Origin: Impatiens glandulifera
Taxonomy: Eukaryota > Streptophyta > Magnoliopsida > Ericales > Balsaminaceae
Length of the DNA: 64,000 bases
Direction: 5' to 3'
Assembly: GCF_907164915.1 (NCBI RefSeq)
Contig: NC_061866.1
Coordinates: 29,343,905 to 29,407,904 of the forward strand
In this document: positions 58,680-64,000 of the stretch, in pieces
Layout: every line of letters starts with the position of its first letter
Numbering within the stretch: position 1 is the stretch's first letter
The notes under the pieces: generated by a model
What the model saw: the letters and a program-made list of their open reading frames with translations, nothing else
Told to the model about the DNA's origin: nothing
The model's database searches: none
Program-made: the position numbers and the translations under genes

Positions 58680-60700
58680 AAAAAAGACTGAAGAAATAAA
58701 ATTGATAAAAATTCGGATTGAGACTGAACAACAATTACCTAGACCAATGAGCAACTTAAAAAACCCAGACATAAAATGTATAATATGTTTAAAATTTGTG
58801 GTACTGGATAAAGTTGAATTCAAAGTGGAGATAAAAGAAAAAGATATATGATAAACTTACCTTAACACTGCAGATGAAGATGTCGCCTAAGAGCATATCT
58901 GATGGATCCAAATTAAAGGCAGAGTTCATTTAAGTCTACTTATTAAGATAAGTTAAAGTATATGAGTTTTACTTGAACACAGAGTAATATATCCAACATG
59001 AGATAACAAACTTTGCAATATGATACATGCTAATTAGGGAAGTATCTACCATTTTGTCTACAGAATAATGCTTAGAAAACACCAAAATATCAAATATAAA
59101 CAACAGATCTAAACCAATTACCAACAATGTGAAAAACAAGAATAATGGGCATCAATCTAAAATTTAATACAATTTGGCTTCCTCTTGTAAATAGTTTCCT
59201 CTTTGTAATTTTGACAATATTTCAATTAATAGATAATTTCATAAAAGAAAATGATGAGTAAAAACATAATAAAATAGATTGCCACCAAATAAATATCTAC
59301 CACAGTATTGCCTTCTAATTAATTATTAGTCTCCCCACTCCTTTTTCAATGTGATCAAAGATATTTCACTACAAAAAAAGGGAAATAATATCAATATTTT
59401 AATGTTAAAAAAAATGTAAGTCATTTTACAAAGAAAAAATCCAAAAATATATAATTGATATTCTCAAAAAGCAATCTATTCCAATTAGTGTATATATAAT
59501 TATAATACATACATCAAAGATTTAAAATTTCATATATTACTTTCTTGTTTCACTAACACAACCCATCTCATGTGCACTTGAAAGCTTAGAAGATAGATAA
59601 TAACACTATCAGAGTTAGAATTTTCTTATGTTGTATTGTTTCTGTTTTAAGGGAGTCTTTAAGATAAACAAAGTGTTTGAGGATGAAAGATTGATATATT
59701 TTTATATTTAATATAAATTTGTGATTGAATTATAAAATTTCATTTTTATACTATGAAAACTTTTTCATCAACTTTTTATATTTTGTACGGGACAATTTTA
59801 CTCATTTTTTGAATTACTTTTCTGCTTTCCTTTGAAGATATTTGTTCATAAGTCATTTTTTCCTTTGAAGATGCTTGTACATAATCAACTACTTAGGCTA
59901 TGCAAATCCATATATGGAATGCTTGTTTTTGCAACATTTTGCAATTACATGTGGTGTTTCAACTTTTAATACCGAAAAAATTAATACAGCATGATACAGG
60001 TATCAAAATTATAGGTAAGAAATCGGTACGAGTTTTCCAAAATTTCGGCATACCACGATACAAAAATAATATCTATAATATATATATATATATATATATA
60101 TAAACTAGTGAAATTAAAAATAACTAAATCATAATTTCTATTATAACAAAGTCTAAAAAGTCTTTAACTCAATGTATTTGTTCTCTCTATAATAGTATAT
60201 TAGGAGATTCATTTTTTATTCTCCAAATAAATTTGAGGCTGAGTATTTATTATCTCTAGGATCGATATGCCGGGATTTCAGCAGTATCAGTATAACCTTT
60301 ACGATATACTATATGCCATACCAACCCACATCTATAATCGACCAGTTTAACACAAAATTAAATTAACATACTCACATCACACAAAATCAAAATGAACTTC
60401 AATTTTTTAGGACAAAAGAATTTAGTCAATGTCTTTTTACTAATTTATTGTGAATTGTAGATGGTATGTAATTATGTATACCTCCAATGGTCCTCATAAA
60501 CAAAAGCCCTTCGATGAACAATTTTTAACAGGTACACTAACATATATCTGGAGAAGGGCAATTATGGGGTACCAAAAAAGTTCACCATAAAATTACACAA
60601 AGGTGAAATGAATATTCAATGAAACTCTATACTAGCCCCACAAAGAGACAAGACGCAAACCAACCCATTATTGACACAAACCTCCTCAAAGTCATATTAG
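58680..60700. other. Intergenic DNA of unit C, no gene
   Basis: 58890-59200 differs from unit A; from about 59200 the two align again. It contains a TA microsatellite at about 60078-60103 and a CGGTA-rich stretch near 59970-60330. No gene seen. Confidence 0.65.
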
Positions 60701-62690
60701 TTAAGATGATTTCTTGCAGTGTTGCTCAAGCCAGTCCATTGTAACACTCTTTGGTCTCTCCAGAGCCAACCCTAGAGCCCGGTCCCATATTAGCTAAAAA
60801 GAACAATATTAAACGAATTAGTAAGGTCCAGTTCAAAAAACAAAGTGAAGAAGCAAATAACCAAAAATAGAAATATGTACGTACCTGTGAACAGATGCCA
60901 ATGGACCTCGACACACCGAAAAGAACAGTGTAATATCTGCAAAAGATATTTGATCAGCTTATTCCACTTTAATGCTTGTACAAATATATGTGGATGCTAG
61001 ATAAATAGTGTTTGGAATTGAAATATACCTCGCTTCAGTTAAACCGTAATAGTTCAACAATACACCACTGTGGGCATCAACATTTGGCCAAGGGTTTTTT
61101 ACCTACAAGATCATCTCATAAATAACATGCATAAGATGAGCCTATTAGGAAACTAATATTGTGACACGATCTATGTCTCAATCACAATTTCATTGGATCA
61201 TTGAAGTAAAAGCTGAAATTCGTTTTTGGATGGTGATCCAATAATTTTCTAGGTGTGATTTTTTTCCTTCTATTGGTATAAAAGTCATGATCCAAATAAA
61301 TTTCATTTCTAGATCACTGTGATTAACAAACATAACTGTGAAAATATTGTCAATTTCAATTGGATGTTTAGAGTGTTTCCCTACTTGAGGCGTTTTCAAA
61401 AAAATAACTATAAATTGCATTCTCTTTGTAATAGTTTATTATCTTCAAGCAAGGTTTTTTCTTAATTAAGTAGAACTAGCATGACACCCCACATGATCCC
61501 CGCTTCCGGTAAGGTTTGTTATTATATATAGCAAGGGAGGGAGATATGAATATTTTCTGTTTTTAAGTGCTTGGGTAATTTACCGGAGTGTAGAAACTAT
61601 AGTTGTCTGGTTATGTGAGATTTTGATGCAGAATTAAATCTATAACCAAAAGCACAAAAGGTGAAGTCATTAGACATATAGGAGTTACCTTGCCAAGCTC
61701 TGTGAGAATAGGGGGCGCTACATCAAAAAGCTTGGAAACCTTTAGTTGAAAAAAAATCTCAGTGAGTTCATGAGAAACTTCAAATATTATAAGCATTCAG
61801 GTTAATATTAATATAGTTCAAAAAGTAATAACCAGTTGGAAAAGTGGATCATTGGGTAAGTGTTTTTGCGCAAACTCCCTCTGGCATAAATATCTTGGGT
61901 CTGTATTACGCAGAACTCCGTGTCCAAATCCAGGAACAACCTAAATATTTGGCAAGCACAAACTAACCATTAGAACTCAAATCCATCAGTTTAAACCTGT
62001 TAAAACATTTATTTACGGAAACTGTTGCAAGAAAATCCCAAGTCAGTTTAGACAGAGAAAGTTAAAAATGATTGTTGGATTGTCAAGAAGAAAGCCCACA
62101 AAAATGAATGGAAAACTCATCAAATGTAGGATCATCATCAATTTAAAAAGCCTTTGAAGGGTGAAAGAAATTAGGATAGGCATGAGAATGTGGACCACAA
62201 TGCATTAGCTTGGTTTTCTGATAAAGATGTTAATGAGCCTATTTGTAACTGATGATTGGTGATCTCATTAGAAGATCATCCCAAGTTAGAATTGAAAGTG
62301 ATTCTTTTTTTGGTATAAAGATTTATTTGGATGATTAATTTTTCATGATCCATAAAAATTATTTTTTTGATGATGATCCAAATAATAGTGTTAATTCTTT
62401 TATTCATTTGGTATAGAGATTTTTTCTCATGATGATGAGATTATTCTTTATCACGATGAGATTTGTCTTTTTTTATCATGATCCGATTATCTTTAAGATA
62501 ATTGTAATTTTCATAAAAATAGATTTTTCTTATCATGATCAAGATGAAAAAGGATTGGTAACAAAATCCAAAACATCTATTTTCATACCTTTCCACTATT
62601 CAGTGTCTTCCAGACATAATCTTTCAATTGATCTTGGGTAATGTTCTCCCCGCACTCATCTACCACAGATTTGATCCAGAGCAAGACTTC
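60701..62690 (-). CDS. Mitochondrial-type citrate synthase, C-terminal part (gene continues past the right edge)
   Basis: Exons 62690-62589, 61940-61833, 61739-61689, 61102-61029, 60936-60885 and 60793-60701 join in frame to 480 nt (159 aa plus TAA). They read [94 protein letters not shown] and [20 protein letters not shown]...HCKKSS, which is plant mitochondrial citrate synthase up to its C-terminus. The GFGHG histidine and the NVDAHSG aspartate, two of the three catalytic residues, are present. The exon with the third (GPLHGLANQ in the family) would lie near 64130, outside the window. All splice borders are GT-AG and no lesion is seen, so this may be the working copy; upstream exons are needed to decide. 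Confidence 0.9.
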
Positions 62691-64000
62691 CTGAAAATAA
62701 AATATTAGATGAAGGAGAAAAAAAATATCCACATCTCTTTTCCCTATGCACAGACAGGACAAAAGATGGGAAACTGTCCAGACTTTTACAAGCCTGGATA
62801 ATAACTACATATTGAAACCAAGCAGCATTTCATCCAGAATGCAAATAGTCCAACTCTCCCCATGTAATATTTATGAAACAAAAGCATGACATTGCAGGAC
62901 AGTGGGGTTATCGCTTTCATTTTATGTTGAGGTTCTGTATACATTTAAGAAAAATGAAAAGCATTTAGCATCAGTTAATGTAACACATCATGTTTATGTT
63001 GGGGGGATTGTGACGTCCCACAACGATAAATCACATCAAATATTGACTCCGTATAAGTGTGAGACTAATGGGTATAGTTATATTTATCGGTATCTTTTAG
63101 GGCTTGGGTTGTGGTGGTCCAGTTGTTTAAGGCATCTATAGACTATATCCTCACAAGCGTCGCAGACCCTGGGTCTGGGTATTACAAGCTCAAACTGAAT
63201 ATTATGACACATGAAAAATATTATGCACCATAAAGGGCCATTGAAATTTCTAACATATTTATGCCTAACTTTTACTTATTATGGTATTCCTATCATGGTT
63301 AGCAGTGCCACTTATCTAGAATGGTATACAAAGTAAATCAATCTTTAATATGATTGGCAACAAGAGAGAAGGCATGTCACTGCAAGAGCTAGATAGATTA
63401 CTTCAGAGATCAGTCTAATAGTGACTTCAAGTTTCATAGTATCAATATGCTAAATCAAATAAACAAATGCTAGGTAAAAATCCAAGATCTGCTTAAGTAA
63501 CTATAAGACGTCGTTAATCACATATAAAAATCGATTTCACCTTTTGTAATGACCAAATTTGCATAAAGAAAAAAGATCATGATCAAGTTTTAATAACTGG
63601 TTTTCTTATAAATGCCCATCTTCCTGATTGGATCAAGCAAAAGGGAACCCCCCCCCCCCCCAAAAAAAAAAAAAACATAAAGTTCCAGTTCTGTCATGAT
63701 CAACTTACGTAAAACAGAATTTGGAAGTTAAACCAACACCATGATGTAGACAGTACTCCTGATGATTATTTTTTTAATTTAAAAGGACGAAGTTATTTTC
63801 ATTAATCCACAATTAATATGAATATCAAAAGAATCATGGTGAAACATTCAAATAAAATAAATTCAAGTACAAGTCATGACATGAGTTGTCATGAGTCTAT
63901 CTGAAAAAATACAACAGTTTTACTGGAACTATCCATCCTTTCACTGATAAAATGAAGGTTTAGTTGAACTGAATTGTTCCTCAGATACTGTTAAAATGAA
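62691..64000. other. Citrate synthase intron (unit C)
   Basis: Aligns with 6706-8010 of unit A, an intron between the GLANQ-type exon and the EVLLWIKS exon. The open frame at 62902-63141 is conserved in unit A (6917-7156) only through duplication. A homopolymer C tract followed by a homopolymer A tract at 63647-63674 is expanded relative to unit A. Confidence 0.75.

Larger units (their letters stand above)
51866..64000. repeat. Segmental duplication unit C
   Basis: 52390-54821 matches unit B, 54822-58890 matches units A and B, and 59200-64000 matches unit A 4300-8010. It is slightly more diverged from A and B than they are from each other. It keeps the full order of EBS-like gene, relics and citrate synthase, so it best shows the ancestral unit. 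51866-52190 also aligns with the flank upstream of gene D. Confidence 0.9.

Overview
This is nuclear DNA of a flowering plant, most likely a eudicot. It is AT-rich, its genes are split by GT-AG introns, and it carries CACTA and hAT transposons and an L1-type LINE. Two recognisable host gene families are present: small BAH-PHD histone readers of the EBS/SHL type, and mitochondrial-type citrate synthase. I cannot name the species.

The backbone is a tandem segmental duplication. One unit consists of an EBS-like gene (+ strand), about 4 kb of AT-rich downstream DNA holding a Myb/SANT-like relic, and the 3' part of a citrate synthase gene (- strand). Unit A (1-9510) enters downstream of its EBS gene and ends in a broken citrate synthase copy. 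Unit B (9511-about 16188) has an intact EBS gene, but only a scrap of citrate synthase intron remains. Unit D (about 28440-47640) is more diverged; it has an intact EBS gene and is split by a 13.9-kb CACTA transposon. Unit E (about 47640-50700) is a relic with only the tail of an EBS gene. Unit C (about 51880-64000) has an intact EBS gene and a well-preserved 3' half of citrate synthase that runs off the right edge. A, B and C are near-identical by eye over kilobases, so those copies look recent.

Between B and D lies a block of mobile DNA: a degenerate CACTA element (about 16190-22560) with long arrays of hairpin-forming subterminal repeats, a probable LTR-retrotransposon remnant (about 22900-24150), and a dead, 5'-truncated LINE (about 24690-27187). 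The CACTA element at 32223-46125 is complete: matching ends, a TTC target-site duplication, and two multi-exon genes (a 1125-aa TNP2-type transposase and a 460-aa TNP1/Ptta-type protein) whose frames stay open across every predicted splice. A 572-bp hAT-type MITE (47886-48457) with an 8-bp target-site duplication carries a degenerate tRNA-Gly. A frameshifted hAT transposase piece lies at about 50750-51865.

The most notable points are: (i) three intact EBS-like genes that all stop soon after the PHD finger and so lack the C-terminal tail of the family; (ii) promoters built from a telobox/site-II minisatellite that also forms a unit junction; (iii) a citrate synthase copy that has lost both catalytic histidines through separate frame-preserving deletions; (iv) an apparently autonomous CACTA element; and (v) a tRNA-Gly captured in a hAT MITE. 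I found no wholly new system. Exon coordinates were worked out by hand from splice consensus and frame continuity.
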